Counted from the first letter of the stretch, positions 1 to 10,670 are shown. The stretch: 64,000 nucleotides of DNA from CAWAMD01 sp963783045 (GCA_963783045.1 CAWAMD010000002.1:62001-126000), one strand, 5' to 3'. Program-made: numbers and translations. Notes: generated by a model from the letters alone, not told the origin.

Positions 1-192
1 GACCACGTCGGCCAGGGTGTGGCTCGGCGTGAAGTGGACGGGGTAGGGCTCGACGCCGCGCTCGCGCAGCGACGCGATCTTCTCGCGCCGGGTGGCCATC
101 ATCTCGTCGAGGCGTGAGCCCTCGTCCTGGGCCCCGGCGTCGCCGTCGGGCTCGCCGGCGTCGGGCTCGTTGGCGTCGGTGGTGTCGGTCAC
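1..192 (-). CDS. lysS: Lysyl-tRNA synthetase, N-terminal part (partial)
   Basis: The gene starts with GTG at 192 and runs off the left edge, so only about 64 residues are visible. After an acidic, low-complexity leader (residues 1-24) the protein reads RREKIASLRERGVEPYP, followed by H-x-x-H-T-L-A-D. This is the usual beginning of bacterial class II LysRS, just before the OB-fold anticodon-binding domain. LysRS charges tRNA-Lys in the cytoplasm. It lies 96 bp downstream of coaX on the same strand; lysS follows the pan/coaX block in Mycobacterium too, which supports the call. The catalytic domain is not in the window. Confidence 0.8.
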   Translation of the reverse strand, partial: MTDTTDANEPDAGEPDGDAGAQDEGSRLDEMMATRREKIASLRERGVEPYPVHFTPSHTLADVV

Positions 193-288
193 GAGGCGAT
201 CCTCACGGTGGTGCAGGGGCGGGTCACGGTGGCTGGCGGTCCCGGAAGGGAGCGAGCCTACCGGCGGCGCTGGAGCGGCCCGTAGCCG

Positions 289-1062
289 CTACCGGGCCGC
301 GTTGCGCTCCCAGATGATCCGCAGGCCCTTCAGCGTCAGCCAGGGATCGTGGTGGTCGATGCTCGTGCAGGCGTCGAGCACGGCGGGGGCGAGGCCACCG
401 GTCGCGACCGTGGTGACGCCGGGGGGCAGCTCCTTCGCCATCCGCGCGACGATGGCGTCCACCTGCCCGGCGAACCCGTACACGATCCCGGACTGCAGCG
501 CCGCGACGGTCGAGCGTCCGATCGCCGACCTCGGCGCGACCGTCTCGACCCGCGGAAGCCGCGCCGCACGCGCGATGAGGGCGTCGGTGGAGGTGTGGAC
601 CCCCGGGGCGATCGCGCCCCCGACGAACTCCCCCTTCTCGCTGACCGCGTCGAAGGAGGTGGCGGTGCCGAAGTCGACGACGATCGTCGGTCCCCCGTAG
701 AGCTCGAAGGCCGCCACGGCGTTGACGATGCGGTCGGCGCCGATCTCGCGCGGGTTCTCGTAGCGCAGCGCGATGCCGGTGCGCACGCCCGGTTCGACGA
801 CGGCCGGGGGGAACGGGAAGTAGCGGCCGACCATCTCCCGCAGGGTCTCGGTCACGGTCGGCACGACGCTGGCGATCACGATGCCGTGGACGTTGTGCGT
901 GAAGGACAGGTCGGCGAAGCCGAGCAGGCCCTGGAAGATCAGCGCGAACTCGTCGGAGGTCCGCTCGGCGTCCGTGGAGATGCGCCAATGCTGGACCAGC
1001 TCGCTGCCCTTGAAGACCCCGATCACCGAGGTGGAGTTGCCGACGTCCACCGCCAGCAGCAC
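289..1062 (-). CDS. coaX: Type III pantothenate kinase
   Basis: Phosphorylates pantothenate, the first step of CoA synthesis; this type is not feedback-inhibited by CoA and uses a monovalent cation. The 257-residue product has the usual family length. Visible motifs: DVGNST phosphate-binding loop (residues 6-11), GADRIVN (108-114) and DFGTA (130-134). The GTG start at 1062 lies one base after the nadC stop (TGA 1066-1064), which suggests translational coupling; longer in-frame starts would run into nadC. It is the last pantothenate/NAD gene of the block before lysS, as in mycobacteria. Confidence 0.93.
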   Translation of the reverse strand: MLLAVDVGNSTSVIGVFKGSELVQHWRISTDAERTSDEFALIFQGLLGFADLSFTHNVHGIVIASVVPTVTETLREMVGRYFPFPPAVVEPGVRTGIALRYENPREIGADRIVNAVAAFELYGGPTIVVDFGTATSFDAVSEKGEFVGGAIAPGVHTSTDALIARAARLPRVETVAPRSAIGRSTVAALQSGIVYGFAGQVDAIVARMAKELPPGVTTVATGGLAPAVLDACTSIDHHDPWLTLKGLRIIWERNAAR

Positions 1063-1063
1063 G

Positions 1064-2422
1064 TCAGCTCCGATCCTGGCCGTCGTCGGGCGGCTCGTCC
1101 TGCTGGTCGCGCCAGGCGAACAGGTGCCCCTCGTCGTCCCCGAACACCTCGTCGGGGGTCGGCGTGTCGTCGTCGGGCTCGGAGCGGTCCCACCAGTCGT
1201 GCATCCGCACCCGCGGTCGGTCCGCCCCCGGCACAGGCGCCGCCGGGTCCGGGTCACCGATCGGCGGGTCGGGCTCGGACGGGTCCGGAAGAGCGTCGGG
1301 TCGCTCGTCGCCGCGCGTCCAGACCTCGTCCTGGAGGGCGTTCCAGGGCTCGGCCGGGGTCCACGCCAGCGGCGTGTTCAGCCCCTCGTGGTCAACGTCC
1401 AGGGCGATGTCGAGCCACGGTGCGGAGTGGGTGATCGCGCCGACGGCGACCCGGTCGATGCCCGTCTCCGCGTACTCGCGCACCGTGTCGAGGCGGATGG
1501 TGCCGGACGCCTCGAGCCGTGCGCGACCGCCGACACGGCCGACGGCGTGGCGGATCTCGTCCGGCGTGAAGTTGTCGAGCAGGATGTCGATGGCCCCGGC
1601 CTGCAGCGCCTCCTCGAGCTCGGACATCGACCCGACCTCGACCTGGACGTGCCGACCCCCGGCGCGGGCGAGCGCCCCGGTGACCGCGGCGGTCACCGAG
1701 CCGGCGGCGACGATGTGGTTGTCCTTCACGAGCAGCGCGTCGAAGAGCCCGATGCGGTGGTTCGCCCCGCCACCGGTGTGCACGGCGTACTTCTCGAGCA
1801 GCCGCAGACCCGGGGTCGTCTTGCGGGTGTCGCGCACGACGCAGCCCGTGCCCGCGACCGCGTCCGCGAAGGCCCGGGTCCGGGTCGCGATCCCCGACAG
1901 GTGACAGAGGAAGTTCAGCGCGGTGCGCTCCCCCGCGAGGATGGACCGCAGCGGGCCGCTGACCCGGCCGAGGACCTGACCTGCCGTGACCCGGTCACCG
2001 TCGCCGGCGTCGAAGGTGACCTCGAGCCGCCCGTCGACGTGGTCGAAGACCGCTGCCACGAGCTCCGTCCCGCACAGCACGCCGTCGGCCCGCGCCACAA
2101 CGTCGGCGTGCCCCGTCGTCCCCGGCGGGATCGTCGCCAGCGCCGTGACGTCACCGTCCTCCCCCAGGTCCTCCGCCAGGGCACGCGCGACCGCGCGCCG
2201 TGTCGCGCCCCGGAGCTGGGCGTCGTCGACGTGGCCGAGATCGACCGGCACGTCGGGAGGCGTGAGCGGCACGGGTGGCGGTCCGGCCGGCGTGGCGGGA
2301 GTCGCAAAGACGCGGTCCGTGGACGCTCGCCCGCCGGCATCCCGGAGGCCGGCGGTGTCGTCCGGGTGCCCGGGGCCCGGCTCGGAGGGACGGTCGACGC
2401 CCCGCGGCCTACGCCACCGCAC
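1064..2422 (-). CDS. nadC: Nicotinate-nucleotide pyrophosphorylase with acidic C-terminal tail
   Basis: Quinolinate phosphoribosyltransferase: quinolinate + PRPP to nicotinate mononucleotide, de novo NAD synthesis. The catalytic core shows AEDLGEDGDVT, GERTALNFL, DTRKTTPGLR, HTGGGANHR, KDNHI and LLDNF, all typical NadC motifs. The product is 452 residues from GTG at 2422, while NadC is normally about 280-290. The excess is a short N-terminal leader (a GTG at 2272 is an alternative start giving 402 residues) and about 110 residues at the C-terminus rich in Asp, Glu and Pro with no recognisable fold. The 2422 start overlaps the end of panD by 14 bp. nadA and nadB are not in the window. Confidence 0.9.
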   Translation of the reverse strand: MRWRRPRGVDRPSEPGPGHPDDTAGLRDAGGRASTDRVFATPATPAGPPPVPLTPPDVPVDLGHVDDAQLRGATRRAVARALAEDLGEDGDVTALATIPPGTTGHADVVARADGVLCGTELVAAVFDHVDGRLEVTFDAGDGDRVTAGQVLGRVSGPLRSILAGERTALNFLCHLSGIATRTRAFADAVAGTGCVVRDTRKTTPGLRLLEKYAVHTGGGANHRIGLFDALLVKDNHIVAAGSVTAAVTGALARAGGRHVQVEVGSMSELEEALQAGAIDILLDNFTPDEIRHAVGRVGGRARLEASGTIRLDTVREYAETGIDRVAVGAITHSAPWLDIALDVDHEGLNTPLAWTPAEPWNALQDEVWTRGDERPDALPDPSEPDPPIGDPDPAAPVPGADRPRVRMHDWWDRSEPDDDTPTPDEVFGDDEGHLFAWRDQQDEPPDDGQDRS

Positions 2423-2789
2423 CGGCGATCTCGACCCCCAGGTTGGTGACCCGGTTCTTCCCGTCGACGAAGACGACGGTGGGCTCGTACTCGCGAGCCT
2501 CGGCGTCCTCCATGTCGGCGTAGCTGATGATGATCACGGTGTCGCCGGGGTAGACCAGCCGTGCCGCGGCGCCGTTGAGCCCGATGACCCCGGACCCGGC
2601 CTCCCCCGGGATCACGTAGGTCTCGAGCCGGTTGCCGTTGTCGTTGTCGACGATCTGCACGCGCTCGTTGGGCAGCAGGTTCGCCTTCGCCATGAGATCG
2701 GAGTCGATCGTGATGGACCCGACGTAGTCGAGGTTCGCCTGGGTCACCGTGGCGCGGTGGATCTTGGATTTCATCATGGTGCGACGCAT
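2409..2789 (-). CDS. panD: Aspartate 1-decarboxylase precursor
   Basis: Makes beta-alanine from aspartate for pantothenate synthesis. The proenzyme self-cleaves at a Gly-Ser bond to give the pyruvoyl cofactor; the expected site is seen in YVGSITID. The start at 2789 (MRRTMMKSKIHRATVT) gives 126 residues, the normal size, and has GGGAG six bases upstream; longer in-frame ATGs (2795, 2837) fit less well. It sits between panC, 107 bp upstream, and nadC, which overlaps its 3' end. PanC, PanD and CoaX together cover three steps of the pantothenate-to-CoA route. Confidence 0.95.
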   Translation of the reverse strand: MRRTMMKSKIHRATVTQANLDYVGSITIDSDLMAKANLLPNERVQIVDNDNGNRLETYVIPGEAGSGVIGLNGAAARLVYPGDTVIIISYADMEDAEAREYEPTVVFVDGKNRVTNLGVEIAGAVA

Positions 2790-2895
2790 CGCCATCTCCC
2801 GTGTCGTCCGGGGCGGTCGCCCGCCCGGCGGTTCCAACCGGTGTGGTCTGGGTTCTCCGCGCGGTTCTCGGCGCGGTGTCCGGGTGCTGCGGGGG

Positions 2896-3837
2896 TCATG
2901 CGCTCGTCGCTGCCAGCAGGCGCTCCTCGTCGGGGAGGTCGCCGATCAGCACGTTGTCGATGAGGCGCGCCGACCCGACGTACGCCGCGACGGCGACGAG
3001 CAGGTTCGGAGTCCCGGTTGCGTCCGTGCCCGCAGTCCCCTCGGCGGGTGCGTCGGGTAGCACGAGCGTGACGGGGTCCACGACCTCGACGTAGTCGGTA
3101 CGCACGGCGGACTCCGCCGACAGCATATCGGCGGCCACGCTGCGGATCATCTCGGCCGATGGGACAACGCCGGCCTCTCGGGCGTCCCGGGCGGCGAGAA
3201 CGGCGGCCCGCAGCGCCCGGGACAGCACCCGGGCGGCCGTGCGCTCGGACGGGCCGAGGTACTGGTTGCGGCTGCTCATCGCGAGTCCGTCGGACTCACG
3301 CACGGTGGGGACGCCGACGATCGCCGTGGGCAGGTTCAGGTCGCGGACCATCGTCTGGATGAGCGTGAGCTGCTGGAAGTCCTTGCGCCCGAAGAACGCG
3401 GCGTCCGGCTCGACCATGTGCAGCAGCTTCGCCACGACGGTGGTCACACCGTCGAAGTGGGTTGGCCGGGATCGCCCGCACAACCGGGCGTTCAGCGGGG
3501 AGACCGTCACCGTCGTGTACCGCGGCCCGGGGTAGACCTCGTCGACGGCGGGAGCGAACACGAGATCGGGTGCGTGGTCGCCGAGATCGGCGAGCTTCTG
3601 CTCGTCGCCGGCCAGGTCGCGCGGGTAGGCCTCGAGATCCTCGCCGGGTGCGAACTGCGTCGGGTTCACGAAGACGCTGACCACGACAACGTCGCAGTCG
3701 TCGCGTGCCGCCCGGACGAGCTGGAGGTGCCCCTCGTGGAGGGCACCCATCGTCGGGACGAGCCCGACCCGGGCACCGTCCCGGCGCGCGGCACGGCTGG
3801 CCCGGCGCACCTCGTCGATCGTCGTGACGCGTCTCAT
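2896..3837 (-). CDS. panC: Pantothenate synthetase
   Basis: Joins pantoate and beta-alanine using ATP. The HIGH-family signature is present as PTMGALHEGH (residues 28-37), followed by SVFVNPTQF, GRKDFQQL and a KMSKS-type loop MSSRNQYL. Length 313 is slightly above the usual 280-300, the extra being in the C-terminal dimerisation region (an APAEGTAGTDATG insert). The start overlaps the stop of the upstream DUF2520 gene by four bases (ATGA), so the two are probably coupled. panB is not in the window. Confidence 0.95.
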   Translation of the reverse strand: MRRVTTIDEVRRASRAARRDGARVGLVPTMGALHEGHLQLVRAARDDCDVVVVSVFVNPTQFAPGEDLEAYPRDLAGDEQKLADLGDHAPDLVFAPAVDEVYPGPRYTTVTVSPLNARLCGRSRPTHFDGVTTVVAKLLHMVEPDAAFFGRKDFQQLTLIQTMVRDLNLPTAIVGVPTVRESDGLAMSSRNQYLGPSERTAARVLSRALRAAVLAARDAREAGVVPSAEMIRSVAADMLSAESAVRTDYVEVVDPVTLVLPDAPAEGTAGTDATGTPNLLVAVAAYVGSARLIDNVLIGDLPDEERLLAATSA

Positions 3838-4793
3838 CCCGCGTCCCCTCCTCGGTGGTCGTCGCGTCCAGGATCGTCGCGTCCATGGTCCTCGGGGGCC
3901 TGCGGGTCGGCGAGCAGCGCGTCGAGCGCCGCGGCCGTGTCCTGGCGCAGGGCGGGGCGGACCTGGCCGAGCACGACCCGGGAGAGCGCACGGTAGGCCC
4001 CGGCGAGCGCGGGCACGTCCGCGTCGAGCCGGGTGAGGTGGCGGGCGACCGTCCCGACGTCACCCCGAACGACCGGCCCGGTGATGGCGTCGGCGCCCGA
4101 CGCGAGCACGTTGCCGACGCTGGCCTCGACGAGGGGGCGCAGGAACCCGTCGACCTCCTCGATGCCGGCGCAGATCAGCAGCTGGCGTGCGACCGAAACC
4201 GTCGCTGCCACGGCGTTCGACCCGACCGTCAGCGCGGCGTGGTAGAGCGTTCGGTGCGCTTCGGCGAGGTCGTGGGGCGTGCCGCCGAGCGTGACCACCA
4301 GATCGTGCGCCCAGGCGCGGTCCCCCGCGGGTGCCGTGACCGCCCACGAGACGCCGACGAGCGCATCCGGGTCCACGCGCCCCGCCGGGAAGGTCTGGGC
4401 GGGATGGCAGGCGGCGACCCGGGCGCCGGCGAGCGCGGCCCGGCGCAGCGGCGCGAGGCCGAGCGAGCCGGCCGTGTGCACGACGTGGTGGCGCTCACCG
4501 AGGACACCGGCGACCGCGAGGCCGGTGACGACCTCCTCGAGCACGTCGTCGGGCGTGGTCAGGAGCACGAGGTCCGCGTCCGCGACGGCCGCGTCGGGCG
4601 CAAGGGGACGGACGCCGGCGACCACACCGCGGAACCGCTCCCTCGACGCGTCGCTGCCGCCGGCGACGGCCACCACCCGATGCCCGGCGCGGGTCAGGGC
4701 CGCGGCGAGGGTCGTGCCGACCCGACCGGGCCCGATCACCGCGACGCGGCTGCGGGTCGGCAGGCCGCCTCCCGGCGTTGCCGACGGGCTCAC
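3834..4793 (-). CDS. Rossmann-like / DUF2520 domain protein
   Basis: A 319-residue protein with an N-terminal NAD(P)-binding fold: VAVIGPGRVGTTLAAAL is a G-x-G-x-x-G loop near residues 17-33. The C-terminal helical half matches DUF2520 (HPAQTFPAG, TLYHAALTVGSNAVA), resembling a 6-phosphogluconate/ketopantoate dehydrogenase fold. It overlaps both folK (4 bp) and panC (4 bp). The same neighbour precedes panC in many actinobacteria. A role as a ketopantoate reductase substitute has been a natural guess from context, but nothing in the sequence proves it. The last 25 residues are Asp/His/Gly-rich and disordered-looking. Confidence 0.8.
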   Translation of the reverse strand: MSPSATPGGGLPTRSRVAVIGPGRVGTTLAAALTRAGHRVVAVAGGSDASRERFRGVVAGVRPLAPDAAVADADLVLLTTPDDVLEEVVTGLAVAGVLGERHHVVHTAGSLGLAPLRRAALAGARVAACHPAQTFPAGRVDPDALVGVSWAVTAPAGDRAWAHDLVVTLGGTPHDLAEAHRTLYHAALTVGSNAVAATVSVARQLLICAGIEEVDGFLRPLVEASVGNVLASGADAITGPVVRGDVGTVARHLTRLDADVPALAGAYRALSRVVLGQVRPALRQDTAAALDALLADPQAPEDHGRDDPGRDDHRGGDAG

Positions 4794-5323
4794 GGGGTCC
4801 CCCTGCCCGCACCCGGGACGTCGGCGAGCCGCACGTGGAGGTCGATCCCCTCGACCGGCGAGAGCGCCGCCAGCAGCCGCGACAGCCGCCGCCCGTCGGG
4901 AAGGGACCCGCCCGGGAACACGTCCAGCAGCGGCACGAGCACGAAGGCACGCTCCGCCAGGCGCGGATGGGGGATGGTCAGGCCCTCCTCGTCGACCGCC
5001 ACGTCGTCGTAGAGCAGGATGTCGATGTCGAGGGTGCGCGGCCCCCAGCGCTCCTCGCGGGCGCGGTCGCGCCCGTAGGCGGCCTCCGTGGCCTGCAGCT
5101 CCTCGAGGAGGGCCTGCGGCGACCGGGTGGTGCGAACGGCGACGACCATGTTCAGGAAAGGGGCCTGCTCGACGCCTCCCCAGGGCGCGGTCTCGTACAC
5201 GCCCGAGACCTCGGTGACCTCGATGCCGTCGCTGTCGTCGAGCGCGAACACGGCCGAGGTCAGCGTCTCGAGACGGTCGCCGACGTTGCTACCGAGCCCC
5301 AGGTACGCGGCGACCGCGGTCAC
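4790..5323 (-). CDS. folK: 2-amino-4-hydroxy-6-hydroxymethyldihydropteridine pyrophosphokinase
   Basis: HPPK transfers pyrophosphate from ATP to the pterin, one step before dihydropteroate synthase. Signatures: LGLGSNVGDR at the N-terminus, YETAPWG, FLNMV, and the family hallmark RWGPRTLDIDIL with the two Mg-binding aspartates, then HPRLAERAFVL. Length 177 is normal. It overlaps folB upstream and the DUF2520 gene downstream by four bases each, indicating one transcript with coupled translation. Confidence 0.95.
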   Translation of the reverse strand: MTAVAAYLGLGSNVGDRLETLTSAVFALDDSDGIEVTEVSGVYETAPWGGVEQAPFLNMVVAVRTTRSPQALLEELQATEAAYGRDRAREERWGPRTLDIDILLYDDVAVDEEGLTIPHPRLAERAFVLVPLLDVFPGGSLPDGRRLSRLLAALSPVEGIDLHVRLADVPGAGRGTP

Positions 5324-5682
5324 GCGGGCCGCTCCCGGCGCATGCGGACCGCCACGTCCTGCACCGGGACGGGCATCGGCGCCTGCGGCTTGTGGACGAC
5401 CACCTCGGCGGCGGTGACCCGGTCGTCCTCGAGCAGCGCGTCGAGGACGAGCGCGGCCACCGTCTCGATGAGGTCGCGGGGCGTGCCGGCCACGGTGTCG
5501 TGGACGCGGCGGGCCACGGCGCCGTAGTCGAGGGTGTCGGCGAGGTGGTCGCTCGCCGCCGCTGCGGCCAGGTCCGCCTCGAGCGTCACGTCGACGAGGA
5601 AGCGCTGACCGAGCACGCGCTCGTGCTCGAGGACGCCGTGACGCGCCCAGACCTCGATCCCGGTCAGGGTGATCCGGTCCAC
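5320..5682 (-). CDS. folB: Dihydroneopterin aldolase
   Basis: Cleaves dihydroneopterin to 6-hydroxymethyldihydropterin and glycolaldehyde. The 120-residue protein contains WARHGVLEHE, the conserved substrate Glu region, DYGAV, LIETVA and VHKPQAPMP, all standard for FolB. The GTG start at 5682 is chosen because AGGAG lies five bases upstream and the family starts just before the ITLTGIEVWARHG strand; a longer reading to 5802 would overlap folP. It is 28 bp downstream of folP and overlaps folK by four bases. Confidence 0.94.
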   Translation of the reverse strand: MDRITLTGIEVWARHGVLEHERVLGQRFLVDVTLEADLAAAAASDHLADTLDYGAVARRVHDTVAGTPRDLIETVAALVLDALLEDDRVTAAEVVVHKPQAPMPVPVQDVAVRMRRERPA

Positions 5683-5710
5683 CGCTGCTCCTGTCGTGAC
5701 GGCGCCGACG

Positions 5711-6883
5711 CTAGTGGTCCGGCTCGTCGTCGACCGCGTCGGTGACGATCCGGCCGGTCGCGACCGCGTGGGCGACCCGGACGGCCCGCACGGTCTCCGC
5801 AACGTCGTGGACCCGAACCATGGCCGCGCCGGCGGCCACGGCCATGGCCGCCGTCACGATCGAGCCCTCGACACGCAGCGCCGGGTCGTCTCGGCCCGTC
5901 AGCGTCCCGAGGAACGACTTGCGGGAGGTGCCGATCAGCAGTGCCCGGCCGAGCGAGGTGAACTCCCGCGCGCGGCGCAGCAGCTCGAGGTTGTGGAGCA
6001 TCGTCTTGCCGAAGCCGATGCCCGGGTCGATGATCAGATGTGCCGGGTCCGCGCCCGCGACGGTGACCCGGTCGACGGTGTCGGCGAGGAAGTCGAAGAC
6101 CTCACCCACCACGTCGCGGTAGCGCGGGTCGCGCTGCATCGTCCGCGGGGTGCCGCGCATGTGCATGATCACATACGGGATGCCGAGCTCGACGACCGTG
6201 GGCAGCAGCAGCCCGTCGAAGGCACCGGCGGACACGTCGTTGACCATCCCCGCGCCGGCCTCGACGGCCGCGCGGGCCACCGCCGCCTTCGTCGTGTCGA
6301 TCGACACGACCAGCCCGTCGCCTGCCAGCGCCTCGATCACCGGCAGGACCCGGTCGAGCTCGTCGGACTCGCTGACGGGGTCGGCGCCGGGGCGGGTCGA
6401 CTCGCCGCCGACGTCGATCACCTGCGCGCCGGCGGCCGCGAGCTCGCGGCCACGCTCGATCGCGATCTTCGGGTGGTCGGTGGCCCGGTAGAACTCGCCG
6501 CCGTCGGAGAAGGAGTCGGGGGTGACGTTCACGATCCCCATCACCACCGGGTCCTGCGCCGGTCGCAGCACACCGGCCGGGGTGGGCACCTCGGGCGGGA
6601 AGCCGAGCCAGCCGTCGATGGCGCGGGTGATGGCCGTCTCGAGCGGGTCGGCGAGGCTGCTGCCCCCCACCCGCCCCGCGGCGTGCACGAGCCGTGACGG
6701 GACCACCGTCACGACGAGCCGGTCTTCGACGGCACTCACGACGCCGGACGCCGACGCGACCGCCTCGGCCACCTTGTCGGCGCGGTCGAGCCGGCTGATG
6801 GCCAGGCGAGCCGGCCCGCCCTCGTCGACGAGGGCCGCGTCCTCGACGCGCACGAGGGGACCTCGGGGCTCGTGGCGCGACAC
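5711..6883 (-). CDS. folP: Dihydropteroate synthase with N-terminal extension
   Basis: Condenses p-aminobenzoate with the pterin pyrophosphate; target of sulfonamides. The core starts near residue 118 with MGIVNVTPDSFSDGG, then GGESTRPGA, SIDTTKA, NDVSAG and GTSRKSFLG. The GTG start at 6883 (AAAGGA five bases upstream) gives 390 residues, about 110 more than usual FolP. The extra N-terminal part (VEDAALVDEGGPA..., ending before LRPAQDPVV) is not an obvious catalytic domain but looks folded, with alternating hydrophobic stretches. It lies 43 bp after folE. Confidence 0.93.
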   Translation of the reverse strand: MSRHEPRGPLVRVEDAALVDEGGPARLAISRLDRADKVAEAVASASGVVSAVEDRLVVTVVPSRLVHAAGRVGGSSLADPLETAITRAIDGWLGFPPEVPTPAGVLRPAQDPVVMGIVNVTPDSFSDGGEFYRATDHPKIAIERGRELAAAGAQVIDVGGESTRPGADPVSESDELDRVLPVIEALAGDGLVVSIDTTKAAVARAAVEAGAGMVNDVSAGAFDGLLLPTVVELGIPYVIMHMRGTPRTMQRDPRYRDVVGEVFDFLADTVDRVTVAGADPAHLIIDPGIGFGKTMLHNLELLRRAREFTSLGRALLIGTSRKSFLGTLTGRDDPALRVEGSIVTAAMAVAAGAAMVRVHDVAETVRAVRVAHAVATGRIVTDAVDDEPDH

Positions 6884-6926
6884 GCACGTCCTTTCCGTTG
6901 CCCGGCGACGCCGGCAGCGTGGGACG

Positions 6927-7597
6927 CTAGACGGCGCGGTGGTGGCCGGCGAGCAGCGACATGGCCTCTGCCCGCGTCCGTGGATCTTGCCGGAAGATAC
7001 CGCGCACTGCAGAGGTGACGGTCTCGGCCCCCGGCTTGCGGATCCCGCGCATCTCCATGCACAGGTGGCGCGCCTCGACGACGACGAGCACGCCACGCGG
7101 ATCCAGCGCGGTCTCGAGCGCGTCCGCGATCGTGGTCGTCATGCGCTCCTGCAGGCCGGGCCGCTTGGCGGCCACGTCCACGAGGCGCGCCAGCTTCGAC
7201 AGGCCCGTCACCTGCCCCTTCGCGTTCGGCAGGTAGGCGACGTGGGCCCGACCGAAGAAGGGCACCAGATGGTGCTCGCACATCGAGTGGAACGTGATGT
7301 CACGGAGCAGCACGAGCTCGTCGTGGGACTCCTCGAACACCACGCTGAGCACGTCGACCGGGTCGATCAGCATGCCCGCGAAGATCTCGTCGAACTCGCG
7401 TGCGACCCGGTCCGGCGTGCCCTTGACGCCCTCACGCTCGGGGTCCTCGCCGATGGCCTCGAACAGCATCCGCACGGCCTCGCGGATCTTGTCGTGGTCG
7501 AAGACCCGGCCCGGGGTCACGCCCGTCACATGCTTGACACGGGCCTGGATGTCCTCGAACTGCGCCCCCGAGGGGACCACGTCAGCCGGGCCGTCCA

Positions 7598-7598
<1 letters not shown>
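6927..7598 (-). CDS. folE: GTP cyclohydrolase I
   Basis: Opens the folate pathway by converting GTP to dihydroneopterin triphosphate. Zinc and catalytic residues are seen in HSMCEHHLVPFFG, with EGVKGTPDRVAREF before it and EARHLCMEMRG after it (second Cys/His group), so this is the zinc-dependent FolE type. 223 residues from a GTG at 7598 whose first base is the last base of the ftsH stop codon (TAGTG). The first 20 or so residues are less conserved, so a slightly later start is possible. Confidence 0.95.
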
Positions 7599-9589
<1,991 letters not shown>

Positions 9590-9896
9590 GATGCTGTCCC
9601 ACCTTTGGTATGCGGGAGGGAAAGAGAACCAGACGGGTCGGGCCACGACGGGCGACGCGCCCTGCCGCGCGCTGAGCGGCCATCAGGACCGGTCGTGGTC
9701 ATCGACCACATCCGGGGATCCGACCGTCGCCGGGGCCGTGCGCGGCAGTTTCTCGCCTCCCCGGTCCGTTCGATGCTACCACCGGGACCGGGTTGGATCC
9801 GGGCCCCCAGCGGCGGCCAGGGTGGTGGCGGGGGGCGGCTGCCGGCAACCGATGCCTCAGGACAAACGCCGCCGCGCGCGCCGACGTTCCCGGCCT

Positions 9897-9957
9897 GCGC
9901 ACACGGCGGTCGCCTGGCGCGCGCACACGGCGGTCGCCTGGCGCGCACACGGCTGCG
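9897..9957. repeat. Imperfect tandem repeat, 22-24 bp period
   Basis: The unit gcgcacacggcggtcgcctg occurs at 9897 and 9921 and, truncated, at 9943 just before the hpt stop codon. It lies in the 379-bp gap between hpt and ftsH. No gene is supported in that gap; it also holds a short hairpin (gtggtc-atc-gaccac, 9695-9709). No function is evident. Confidence 0.7.
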
Positions 9958-9968
9958 CGTCCGTGCTC

Positions 9969-10535
9969 TCAGCTGCTGTAGACGGCGGGCTTGAGCGTCG
10001 CGATGAACGGCAGGTTGCGGTAGCGCTCGGCGAAGTCGAGGCCGTACCCGACGACGAACACGTCACCGACCTCGAACCCGCGGTAGGCGATGGGGACCTC
10101 GAGCTGGCGCTGCCCGGGCTTGGTCAGCAGCGCGATCACCTCGAGGCTGGCCGGCCCGCGCGACCGCAGGTTCTTGATGAGGTAGTCGAGCGTGAGCCCC
10201 GAGTCGACGATGTCCTCGACAAGCAGCACGTGCTTGCCCTCGATCTCCGCGTCGAGGTCCTTGAGGATGCGCACCACGCCCGACGAGCGCGTCGAGGACC
10301 CGTAGGACGAGACCGCCATGTAGTCCACGCTGACCGGCAGCCGCAGATGTCGGGCCAGGTCGGCCATCACGACGAACGCCCCCTTGAGGATCCCGACGAG
10401 CAGCACCTCCTTGCCCGCGTAGTCGGCGTCGATCCGGGCGGCGAGCTCGGCGAGCTTGGCGTCGATCTCCTCCTGGGTGATGAGCACCGACTCGATGTCG
10501 TCCTTGAAGGCAGGCGCGATGCGGTCCAGGTCCAT
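9969..10535 (-). CDS. hpt: Hypoxanthine phosphoribosyltransferase
   Basis: Salvages hypoxanthine/guanine with PRPP. 188 residues. The PRPP-binding motif is LLVEDIVDSGLT, the flap region holds SSYGSSTRSSG, and the base-binding end is DVFVVGYGLDFAERYRNLPFI with the Lys/Phe/Asp arrangement typical of bacterial HPRTs. ATG start at 10535 with MDLDRIAPAFKDDI. It lies between tilS and ftsH, as in most actinobacteria. Its 135-bp leader contains a 14-bp tandem repeat. Confidence 0.95.
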   Translation of the reverse strand: MDLDRIAPAFKDDIESVLITQEEIDAKLAELAARIDADYAGKEVLLVGILKGAFVVMADLARHLRLPVSVDYMAVSSYGSSTRSSGVVRILKDLDAEIEGKHVLLVEDIVDSGLTLDYLIKNLRSRGPASLEVIALLTKPGQRQLEVPIAYRGFEVGDVFVVGYGLDFAERYRNLPFIATLKPAVYSS

Positions 10536-10578
10536 CGGAAGCCTCTGCGTCGGGGCGGGAGGGATCGGGCAGACAGAT

Positions 10579-10626
10579 CGGGGCAGTGAGGTCGGGGCAG
10601 TGAGGTCGGGGCAGTGAGGTCGGGGC
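10579..10626. repeat. 14-bp tandem repeat in hpt leader
   Basis: Three exact copies of cggggcagtgaggt (10579-10592, 10593-10606, 10607-10620) plus a partial fourth, 44 bp upstream of the hpt start. It lies between tilS and hpt, so it may sit in the untranslated leader of hpt. Function unknown; slippage-prone. Confidence 0.85.
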
Positions 10627-10670
10627 GAGAATGCGGTGAGCCATGCCGCTGACCGCGACGGTGCGGCAGG

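Noticed and set aside
9590..9968. A small gene or riboswitch between hpt and ftsH
   Set aside because: No ribosome site with coding-like frame and no conserved RNA motif was found, only a repeat and short hairpin.
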